This document shows positions 1 to 4,844 of a stretch of 6,337 nucleotides of DNA, one piece after another. The stretch comes from Erysipelotrichaceae bacterium (GTDB lineage Bacteria > Bacillota_I > Bacilli_A > Erysipelotrichales > Erysipelotrichaceae): positions 1 to 6,337 of the forward strand of contig JAFZQL010000180.1 of the NCBI GenBank assembly GCA_017620435.1, given 5' to 3'. Each line of letters opens with the position of its first letter. Within the stretch, counting starts at the first letter, position 1. A program made the position numbers and the translations under genes. A model generated the notes under the pieces. It made no database searches, was not told the origin of the DNA, and was given only the letters and a program-made list of their open reading frames with translations.

Positions 1-4
1 ACAG

Positions 5-865
5 ATGGATATGTACAAGATTATCAGCAGGAAAACACTGAATCCGACCGTCACACAGATGGAGATCGAAGCGCCGCTGGTTGCCCGCAAGGCCAGACCG
101 GGGCAGTTCATCATTTTAAGAGTCGATGAAGATGGAGAAAGGATCCCCCTGACGATTGCCGGAACGGACAAAGAAAAAGGAACGGTCAAGATCATTTTTC
201 AGATCGTCGGTGCGACGACGGAGAAACTAAATCATAAAAAAGAGAATGAATACCTGCAGGATTTTGCGGGACCTTTAGGGGAAGCGACAAAGACCGAAGG
301 AATCAGAAAAGTCTGTATCATCGGCGGAGGCGTAGGCTGTGCAATCGCCATGCCGGTGGCGGAAGAATTCCATCGTCTGGGTGCAGAGGTAAGCTCCATC
401 ATCGGTTTTAGAAACAAGGATATCGTCATTCTGGAAGACGAATTCAAGACCTGTTCAGACAGGCTTTATGTCATGACGGATGACGGTTCTTACGGCAGAC
501 AGGGGAATGTCACCGCTCCATTGAAAGAACTGCTGGAACAGGGAGAAAGATTCGATCAAATCATCGCCATCGGCCCGTTAGTCATGATGAAATTCGTCAC
601 ATTGACCGCAAAACCATATGAGATCCCGGTAACGGTATCCATGAATCCGATCATGATAGACGGAACGGGAATGTGCGGCTGCTGCCGACTGACGCTGAAT
701 AGAGACGGGCAGAAAATCACGAAGTTCGCCTGTGTGGACGGACCGGACTTCAACGGATACGAAGTCGATTTCGACGAGGCGATGTCGAGAAACAGGATGT
801 ATGCGGATTTCGAGAGACACGCTTATGAAGAGACGTGTAATCTGTTCCGGAAGGAGGCGGCATAA
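5..865 (+). CDS. nfnA: NfnA: FAD/[2Fe-2S] subunit of ferredoxin:NADP+ transhydrogenase
   Basis: Small subunit of the cytoplasmic electron-bifurcating NADH-dependent reduced ferredoxin:NADP+ oxidoreductase. It belongs to the ferredoxin-NADP reductase/PyrK-like fold, often annotated as a sulfide/dihydroorotate dehydrogenase-like FAD/NAD-binding protein. Seen in the 286-residue protein: PGQF (32-35) and RIPLTIA (46-52) of the flavin domain, GPLG (89-92), the dinucleotide loop GGGVGCA (107-113), and a C-terminal cluster motif with D219, C224, C227 and C243. That Asp plus three Cys set is the ligand pattern known for NfnA [2Fe-2S] clusters, and it argues against PyrK, which uses four Cys. The extra C226 is not an expected ligand. 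Only 4 nt precede the ATG at 5, so the ribosome binding site cannot be seen. The in-frame ATG at 11 (MYKI...) resembles the usual family N-terminus and may be the true start. The stop overlaps the nfnB start by 1 nt, so the two subunits are probably translationally coupled. The function is inferred from the nfnB partner and the cluster motif. Confidence 0.9.
   Translation: MDMYKIISRKTLNPTVTQMEIEAPLVARKARPGQFIILRVDEDGERIPLTIAGTDKEKGTVKIIFQIVGATTEKLNHKKENEYLQDFAGPLGEATKTEGIRKVCIIGGGVGCAIAMPVAEEFHRLGAEVSSIIGFRNKDIVILEDEFKTCSDRLYVMTDDGSYGRQGNVTAPLKELLEQGERFDQIIAIGPLVMMKFVTLTAKPYEIPVTVSMNPIMIDGTGMCGCCRLTLNRDGQKITKFACVDGPDFNGYEVDFDEAMSRNRMYADFERHAYEETCNLFRKEAA
851..857 (+). promoter_or_regulatory. 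Ribosome binding site of nfnB
   Basis: AAGGAGG lies inside the last codons of nfnA, 7 nt before the ATG at 865. It fixes the nfnB start, which shares one base with the nfnA stop (TAATG arrangement). Confidence 0.85.
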
Positions 866-2274
866 TGGCTTTGATAGAAAAGAAACACGAAATGCCTGTG
901 CAGGCTCCGGAAATCAGAGCGCACAATTTCGATGAAGTCGCATTGGGCTATGATGAACAGACGGCTTTAAGTGAAGCTGCCCGCTGTCTCAACTGCAAGA
1001 ATCAGCCATGTGTAGGAGGCTGCCCGGTCAACGTCCATATTCCGGAATTCATCGCCAGAATAAAAGAGAAGGATTATGAAGAAGCCTACCGCATCATCGC
1101 TCTGACATCATCCCTTCCTGCGGTCTGCGGACGTGTCTGTCCGCAGGAGAAACAGTGCGAATCAAAATGTACCATGGGGATCCGTTTTGAACCGGTAGGA
1201 ATCGGCAGACTGGAACGATTCGTTGCCGATTATCATAATGAACACAATACGCAGAAACCTGTGCTGCCGGAAGCCAACGGACACAAGGTAGCAGTCATCG
1301 GTTCCGGTCCATCCGGCCTGACCTGTGCCGGGGATCTGGCGAAGAAAGGCTATAAAGTAACGGTATTTGAAGCCCTACATACGGCAGGAGGCGTCCTGGT
1401 CTATGGCATTCCGGAATTCAGACTTCCGAAGGCGATCGTAGCCAAGGAAGTGGAAACGCTGAAACAGCTGAATGTGGATATCGAGACGAATGTCATTATC
1501 GGAAAGACTTTAACGATCGATGAACTGTTCGATATGGGCTATGAAGCGGTGTTCATCGGATCGGGTGCAGGACTGCCGAACTTCATGAATATCCCGGGAG
1601 AAGCTTTCAAGGGCGTCTATTCGGCCAATGAGTTCCTGACCAGATCCAATCTCATGAAAGCGTACAAAGAAGATCCGGTTACGCCAATCATGAAAGGCGG
1701 GAAAGTCGCTGTCGTCGGCGGAGGCAATGTCGCCATGGATGCGGCCAGAACGGCCTTACGTCTTGGTGCGGAAAAGGTCTACATCATCTACCGGCGTTCC
1801 ATGGAAGAACTGCCGGCCCGCAAGGAAGAAGTCGAACACGCGATAGAAGAAGGCATCGACTTCAGACTGCTGAACAATCCGGTTGAGATACTCGGCTACA
1901 ACAATCCCGATGATCCAAGAGATCCGAAGAACGGCTTTGTAACCGGTGTCAGATGCATCAGGATGGAACTGGGCGAGCCGGACGCTTCAGGAAGAAGAAG
2001 ACCGGTGGAGATTCCCGGTTCAGAATTCGTGCTGGATGTCGATACGGTCATCATGGCGATCGGCACATCGCCAAATCCTTTGATCAAGAACACGACCGAA
2101 GGACTGGAAGTCAATAAACGGGGAGGCATCATCGTCAACGAAGAAGGACTGACCTCCAGAGAGAAAGTCTATGCCGGAGGAGATGCTGTGACCGGAGCGG
2201 CTACCGTCATCTCGGCAATGGGCGCAGGAAAACTCGCCGCGGCATCCATCGATGCCTATCTGAAAGAGAAATAA
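865..2274 (+). CDS. nfnB: NfnB: large bifurcating subunit (GltA/glutamate synthase small-subunit-like)
   Basis: Large flavoprotein subunit of NfnAB, which couples NADH and reduced ferredoxin oxidation to NADP+ reduction and can run in reverse. Seen in 469 residues: an N-terminal iron-sulfur domain with C41, C44, C49, C53 and a second group C88, C92, C98, C102, enough for the two [4Fe-4S] clusters of the family; the FAD loop GSGPSG (146-151); the NADP(H) loop GGGNVAMDAAR (285-295), followed by YRRS (309-312), whose arginines suit the 2'-phosphate; and the C-terminal FAD motif AGGD (437-440) with TGAATVISAMGAGK. Homologues are often labelled NADPH-dependent glutamate synthase (gltA). No glutamate synthase large subunit is visible here, and the adjacent NfnA with an Asp-type [2Fe-2S] motif favours NfnB. 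The length is normal for the family (about 460-470). It is followed after 1 nt by the NAD kinase gene, which places NADP+ synthesis and reduction in one operon. Confidence 0.92.
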   Translation: MALIEKKHEMPVQAPEIRAHNFDEVALGYDEQTALSEAARCLNCKNQPCVGGCPVNVHIPEFIARIKEKDYEEAYRIIALTSSLPAVCGRVCPQEKQCESKCTMGIRFEPVGIGRLERFVADYHNEHNTQKPVLPEANGHKVAVIGSGPSGLTCAGDLAKKGYKVTVFEALHTAGGVLVYGIPEFRLPKAIVAKEVETLKQLNVDIETNVIIGKTLTIDELFDMGYEAVFIGSGAGLPNFMNIPGEAFKGVYSANEFLTRSNLMKAYKEDPVTPIMKGGKVAVVGGGNVAMDAARTALRLGAEKVYIIYRRSMEELPARKEEVEHAIEEGIDFRLLNNPVEILGYNNPDDPRDPKNGFVTGVRCIRMELGEPDASGRRRPVEIPGSEFVLDVDTVIMAIGTSPNPLIKNTTEGLEVNKRGGIIVNEEGLTSREKVYAGGDAVTGAATVISAMGAGKLAAASIDAYLKEK

Positions 2275-2275
2275 T

Positions 2276-3001
2276 ATGAAACTATACATCTGTGCAAACG
2301 GCTATACCGAAACTCAGGTGCAGGAAGCCGAAGAAGTAAAAGAACTGTTAAGAAAACAAGAATATAAGATCGTATCTTCTGTTGAAGAGAGCGATCTGGT
2401 CCTGTCTTTAGGCGGCGACGGTGCCCTGCTTCGAGCGTTCCAGGAAGCTTTCAAGTTAGATAAACCGCTGCTGGGGATCAACAGCGGGCGTCTGGGTTAT
2501 CTGTGTGCCCTGAAGCAGGAAGAGATTTCCGGTTTTGATCAGATCCTGAAACAGTGCAGGACAGTAGAGAAGACGGTTCTGGAATGTGAAGTGGATCATA
2601 AGGTTTATTACGCTCTGAACGACATCATCGTTTCCAAGAACGACTTCGGTCAGACCGTTGATCTGGATCTGAAGATCGAAGACAGATACCGTTATTCCAT
2701 GCGCGGAGACGGACTGATCGTCTGTACCCCGACCGGCTCAACAGCCTACAATCTTTCCGCCTATGGACCTCTGCTGGAAGACGGCACAAATGTCCTGGCG
2801 GTCACACCGATCTGTGCTCACACCAAGGACATCGCTCCGCTGGTCGTATCCGAAAACAAGAAGATCACTGTTTCGGTCAACCATAACGATGCCGGGATCT
2901 ATGCGGATGGAAGGCATATCGGTAACACTTCCGAAAGTGTAGCCGTTACCGGGTCCGGCAGAAAACTGAAACTCTGTGTCAGGGAACAGGAAAAGGAATG
3001 A
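2276..3001 (+). CDS. nadK: NAD kinase
   Basis: ATP- (or polyphosphate-) dependent phosphorylation of NAD+ to NADP+ in the cytoplasm. Seen in 241 residues: the phosphate-binding/catalytic loop GGDGA (46-50, catalytic D48), the N-D pair at 115-116 where most NadKs have N-E, the signature DGLIVCTPTGSTAYNLSAYGP (145-165), TPIC (177-180), APLV (187-190), and a C-terminal ADGR (210-213). Two conservative departures are the A for T after GGDG and the D for E in the N-E motif. The core is otherwise intact, so activity is likely. It is somewhat shorter than many bacterial NadKs (about 260-300). The ATG at 2276 lies 1 nt after the nfnB stop with only a weak purine stretch upstream (AAAGAGA, 2263-2269), which suggests translation coupled to nfnB. 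Its product is the substrate of the upstream NfnAB enzyme. It overlaps the next gene by 4 nt (ATGA). Confidence 0.93.
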   Translation: MKLYICANGYTETQVQEAEEVKELLRKQEYKIVSSVEESDLVLSLGGDGALLRAFQEAFKLDKPLLGINSGRLGYLCALKQEEISGFDQILKQCRTVEKTVLECEVDHKVYYALNDIIVSKNDFGQTVDLDLKIEDRYRYSMRGDGLIVCTPTGSTAYNLSAYGPLLEDGTNVLAVTPICAHTKDIAPLVVSENKKITVSVNHNDAGIYADGRHIGNTSESVAVTGSGRKLKLCVREQEKE

Positions 3002-3624
3002 TGTTCAATATCAGGATCATGGGTGACTATACGTCCGATGAACAGCTGATCGTGCGGAAAGAAATACCGGAGAATGCCGTGGAATTCGGCATCGTTTCCG
3101 ATCTGAAGAAAGAGTTTGTCAGGGGTTCTGTGATACTGCTGCCGGTATTTATACTGATGGTTGTTTTGACTTTATTGAAAGTCAAAGAATATGACTATCA
3201 TCTGAAGATGGATCTGCATTTGATCCTGTCCTTTGTTCTGGCTGTTCTGGCGATACATTTTCTGACCTATGTACACGAGTTCATCCATGCTTTGTTTTAT
3301 CCTAGAGAAGCCTTGAAAACGATCTGGAAGGCAAAGGAAGAAGGCGCTTATTTCGTGTATTGTGAAGAAATGATCGGCAGGAACCGTTTCATTGCCATGT
3401 CTCTGGCACCGATGTTTATCCTGGGTATTATTCCTTTTGTGCTGTGGCTGATCCTTCCGGCTATGATTCCGATGCCTTATGACATGGCTCTGGCTTTCGT
3501 GACCTGGATGATGACCATCATGGCGATGGGCGATGTTGCCAATGTCTATCACGTTCTGAAAGAAGTTCCTGATGGAGCGAAGGTATTCAGCTACGGTCTA
3601 TTAAGGTCGTTCTATATCCAATAA
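2998..3624 (+). CDS. DUF3267-like membrane protein with HEXXH motif (putative zinc metalloprotease)
   Basis: A 208-residue integral membrane protein resembling the DUF3267 family of putative zincins. Seen: a soluble N-terminus (about 1-42); four likely membrane segments at about 43-62, 73-92, 132-155 and 161-183; the motif HEFIH (93-97) at the end of the second segment; and a conserved-looking GD (178-179) in the fourth, which could supply a third metal ligand. Intramembrane zinc ligands of this kind recall site-2-protease-like enzymes, but no substrate or PDZ domain is visible and peptidase activity is an inference. The start overlaps the nadK stop as ATGA. A second ATG at 3001 is equally possible and gives better spacing from the AAGGA at 2993-2997. 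It is the last gene of the operon. Why it travels with NADP+ metabolism genes is unknown. Its stop codon coincides with the T-tract of a minus-strand terminator. Confidence 0.8.
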   Translation: MMFNIRIMGDYTSDEQLIVRKEIPENAVEFGIVSDLKKEFVRGSVILLPVFILMVVLTLLKVKEYDYHLKMDLHLILSFVLAVLAIHFLTYVHEFIHALFYPREALKTIWKAKEEGAYFVYCEEMIGRNRFIAMSLAPMFILGIIPFVLWLILPAMIPMPYDMALAFVTWMMTIMAMGDVANVYHVLKEVPDGAKVFSYGLLRSFYIQ

Positions 3625-3642
3625 AAAAGGGCTTCGCAGCCC
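3623..3642 (-). terminator. Intrinsic terminator on the minus strand (GNRA tetraloop)
   Basis: Read on the minus strand this is GGGCT-GCGA-AGCCC followed directly by six T. The 5-bp GC-rich stem, GNRA-type GCGA loop and T6 tract are typical of a rho-independent terminator. On the + strand the run of A precedes the hairpin and no T-tract follows, so it is oriented to stop minus-strand transcription. It matches the end of the short minus-strand gene at 3656-3691. Confidence 0.75.
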
Positions 3643-3655
3643 GATATGTTACGGC

Positions 3656-3691
3656 TTATGCCGTTATTGAGTTGGAGTCTGTTCTTTTCAT
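3656..3691 (-). CDS. Possible 11-residue peptide ORF (MKRTDSNSITA) of a minus-strand mini-gene
   Basis: Not recognised as a known peptide. The minus strand reads ATG at 3691-3689, eleven codons, and TAA at 3658-3656. It is preceded, 8 nt after GGAGG, by a 9-nt perfect Shine-Dalgarno, and is followed by an intrinsic terminator about 15 nt past the stop. A near-consensus promoter lies just upstream, so all parts of an expression unit are present within about 115 nt, giving a predicted transcript of roughly 80 nt. The stop codon sits in the loop of a small hairpin (ACGGC-ATAA-GCCGT, 3651-3664). The peptide is basic near its N-terminus and otherwise polar, with no hydrophobic segment, so it is not an obvious signal peptide or toxin. 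It could be a translated small peptide, a regulatory RNA with a vestigial ORF, or a remnant of a larger gene that lost its body. No minus-strand gene follows that it could control as a leader. Confidence 0.45.
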   Translation of the reverse strand: MKRTDSNSITA

Positions 3692-3695
3692 AAGA

Positions 3696-3704
3696 ATCAC
3701 CTCC
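3696..3704 (-). promoter_or_regulatory. Perfect 9-nt Shine-Dalgarno on the minus strand
   Basis: The minus strand reads GGAGGTGAT, fully complementary to the 3' end of 16S rRNA (ATCACCTCC), with GGAGG ending 8 nt before the ATG at 3691. It is the longest Shine-Dalgarno match in the window and decides the start of the 11-codon ORF. Confidence 0.65.
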
Positions 3705-3711
3705 GCTTTTT

Positions 3712-3738
3712 ATTATACCCTTTTTTAGTCTTTTTCAA
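3712..3738 (-). promoter_or_regulatory. Promoter of the minus-strand mini-gene
   Basis: The minus strand has a perfect -10 TATAAT (3717-3712) and an upstream TTGAAA (3738-3733) with a 15-nt spacer. The spacer is shorter than the ideal 17, but an A-rich region flanks it. Transcription would begin near 3705, leaving a short leader that still includes the Shine-Dalgarno. Confidence 0.5.
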
Positions 3739-3808
3739 TCGTTAAGGATATACAGAGACGGTATAGACATAGATTTTATTCATCTTTTATATACCTGATA
3801 TGTACTTG

Positions 3809-3856
3809 AATGTTATCATAAAAATGTTAAAAAGCCGTTAGAATGTTAAGGACATT
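3809..3856 (+). promoter_or_regulatory. Leader of the deoR-type gene: AATGTTA repeats and possible extended -10
   Basis: Three AATGTTA heptamers lie at 3809-3815, 3823-3829 and 3842-3848. The last forms an inverted repeat AATGT-TAAGG-ACATT (3842-3856) that encloses the ribosome binding site AAGGA (3848-3852), 9 nt before the ATG at 3862. A possible extended -10, TGTTATCAT (3811-3819), overlaps the first heptamer; no good -35 is seen. The same heptamer occurs as an inverted repeat in the importer promoter, so these are candidate autoregulatory operator half-sites. This is inferred from repetition and position only. Confidence 0.45.
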
Positions 3857-3861
3857 ATCAT

Positions 3862-4632
3862 ATGAGAAAGCAAGAAAGACTGGTAGCCATTTTAGAAGAA
3901 CTAAGAGAGAACGGCTCTATTAAGAGCAGTGAACTGAGTAGAAAATTCAATATATCGGAAATGACTGTATGGCGCGATATCGCTGAGCTGGAGAAAGCGG
4001 GAGTGGTTCGTAGATATTTTGGAGGCGCCGTTGACATCAAAGCGGGCAGTCATGTTGAGAGTTCCATAAATGAACGCGTCTTTGAGAATACTCGGGCAAA
4101 AGAACTGATTGCTGAACGAGCAGTAGGCTTGTTAAAAGAGAACGACAGAGTTTTTATTGATTCCGGGTCTACCTGTTATGCCATAGCAAAGAAGATGACG
4201 GAGATCCCTTTTCGTTTGTTCTGTTCGACAAATACACTGAATACAGCAGCCGCTTTATGTAAGAACAACGAAATAAGGACGATCATGATCGGCGGAGAAA
4301 TGAAAGGCAAGGCAATGTGCAGCATCGGTCCTTCGGCGGAATCTCAGCTGAAAGGATACAATTTTTCAGTTTCATTTATTGCCTGCAACGCTATCGATGA
4401 AAACGGAAATGTTATGATCCTGGATATTGCTGAAAGAGGATTAAAGAAAAGTGTCATCGATATCTCTGACCACTGCTATCTGGTGTGCGATTCTACCAAA
4501 ATATTCAAAACAAGCATGATCGAATTCTCGCATATCAGCGAATTCTCCGGAATCATAATCGATAAAGATCTGGATCCGAAGCAGAAACGTATTCTTGAAC
4601 AGAAGGGAGCTATTGTTCTGCTGGCAGAGTAG
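3862..4632 (+). CDS. DeoR/GlpR-family transcriptional repressor
   Basis: A 256-residue regulator of usual family length. Seen: an N-terminal winged helix-turn-helix (about 1-57) with the signature ISEMTVWRDIAELEKAGVV and the closing GGA of RRYFGGAV (51-57); then a sugar-phosphate isomerase-like effector domain with DSGST (100-104), STNT (122-125), IGG (143-145), E191 with K195/K196 in DIAERGLKK, and CDSTK (209-213). Family members typically act as repressors released by a phosphorylated sugar or sugar-like metabolite. This gene lies directly upstream of a BMP-type importer, and the two promoters share AATGTTA repeats, so local control of the importer and itself is likely. Ribose- or deoxyribose-phosphate from nucleoside breakdown would be a logical ligand, but nothing in the sequence fixes it. 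The ATG at 3862 has AAGGA 9 nt upstream. Its base composition is more AT-rich than the nfn genes. It is probably monocistronic, given the terminator that follows. Confidence 0.9.
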   Translation: MRKQERLVAILEELRENGSIKSSELSRKFNISEMTVWRDIAELEKAGVVRRYFGGAVDIKAGSHVESSINERVFENTRAKELIAERAVGLLKENDRVFIDSGSTCYAIAKKMTEIPFRLFCSTNTLNTAAALCKNNEIRTIMIGGEMKGKAMCSIGPSAESQLKGYNFSVSFIACNAIDENGNVMILDIAERGLKKSVIDISDHCYLVCDSTKIFKTSMIEFSHISEFSGIIIDKDLDPKQKRILEQKGAIVLLAE

Positions 4633-4643
4633 AACATATTGAT

Positions 4644-4658
4644 TGTTAATGTGTTAAT
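4644..4658 (+). repeat. Tandem TGTTAAT direct repeat
   Basis: TGTTAAT occurs at 4644-4650 and again at 4652-4658, starting 12 nt after the repressor stop codon. It shares the TGTTAA core of the heptamers in both flanking promoters and may be an accessory binding site. It could also be chance in AT-rich DNA. Confidence 0.3.
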
Positions 4659-4683
4659 TTTATAGCGTTGATTATTTGCACTT

Positions 4684-4706
4684 AAGGCCGGTATTCCGGT
4701 TTTTTG
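4684..4706 (+). terminator. Probable intrinsic terminator after the deoR-type gene
   Basis: CCGG-TATT-CCGG (4688-4699) is a 4-bp GC core extended by two G-U and two A-U pairs to an 8-bp stem (4684-4703), and its 3' side merges into a run of six T (4700-4705). It is about 50 nt past the repressor stop codon and would separate the repressor transcript from the importer operon. It is of moderate strength. Confidence 0.6.
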
Positions 4707-4713
4707 TTATAAT
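4705..4713 (+). promoter_or_regulatory. Alternative extended -10 element
   Basis: TGTTATAAT is a perfect extended -10 (TGnTATAAT), but no -35 is found at 16-18 nt and it overlaps the terminator T-tract. A start here would be about 125 nt before the lipoprotein gene. It is less convincing than the promoter at 4743-4771 and could be a second promoter. Confidence 0.3.
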
Positions 4714-4731
4714 CGATCTTCTCGCAGAATA

Positions 4732-4756
4732 TAACATTTAAGTTGAAATAATGTTA
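4732..4756 (+). promoter_or_regulatory. Candidate operator: TAACATT-N11-AATGTTA inverted repeat
   Basis: A perfect 7-bp inverted repeat, TAACATT (4732-4738) and AATGTTA (4750-4756), brackets the -35 box TTGAAA (4743-4748) of the importer promoter. The right arm is identical to three heptamers upstream of the adjacent DeoR-type gene. A repressor bound here would exclude RNA polymerase. The assignment to this particular regulator is inference. Confidence 0.55.
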
Positions 4757-4771
4757 AATTTAATGGATAAT
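4743..4771 (+). promoter_or_regulatory. Promoter of the BMP-type importer operon
   Basis: TTGAAA (-35, 4743-4748), a 17-nt spacer and GATAAT (-10, 4766-4771) each differ from consensus at one base. Transcription would start near 4778, giving a leader of about 65 nt before the lipoprotein ATG. Confidence 0.6.
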
Positions 4772-4806
4772 AAAAGTATCAGTAAGGTTTTTAATCAAAA
4801 TCTATA

Positions 4807-4824
4807 TCGTTCTTTTTTGAACGA
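4807..4824 (+). repeat. Small inverted repeat in the importer leader
   Basis: TCGTTC-T6-GAACGA is a perfect 6-bp inverted repeat around six T, located in the predicted 5' leader 8 nt before the AGGAGG ribosome binding site (4833-4838). It could be an RNA stem-loop affecting translation or stability, or a second protein-binding site. It does not hide the ribosome binding site. Confidence 0.45.
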
Positions 4825-4844
4825 AAAGAATTAGGAGGAGAAAA

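Noticed and set aside
865..2274. Annotation as glutamate synthase small subunit
   Set aside because: The domain layout is shared with that family, but the adjacent NfnA-type partner and the absence of a large glutamate synthase subunit in view favour NfnB; a distant glutamate synthase gene cannot be excluded.
2020..2289. Minus-strand ORFs over the nfnB 3' end
   Set aside because: They overlap conserved FAD-binding codons of nfnB, and the translations resemble no known protein.
3172..3552. Minus-strand 126-codon ORF opposite the DUF3267 gene
   Set aside because: Its translation is His/Gln/Arg-rich with no recognisable domain, and it is fully antisense to a gene with clear membrane segments and an HEXXH motif; it is a frame shadow.
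3696..3704. ATCACCTCC on the + strand as a fragment of a 16S rRNA 3' end
   Set aside because: Only 9 nt match and the flanks do not resemble 16S rRNA; the minus-strand Shine-Dalgarno with an ATG at the right distance explains it better.
4778..4844. Purine or other riboswitch in the importer leader
   Set aside because: The predicted leader is only about 65 nt, has one 6-bp stem, and shows no recognisable aptamer core.
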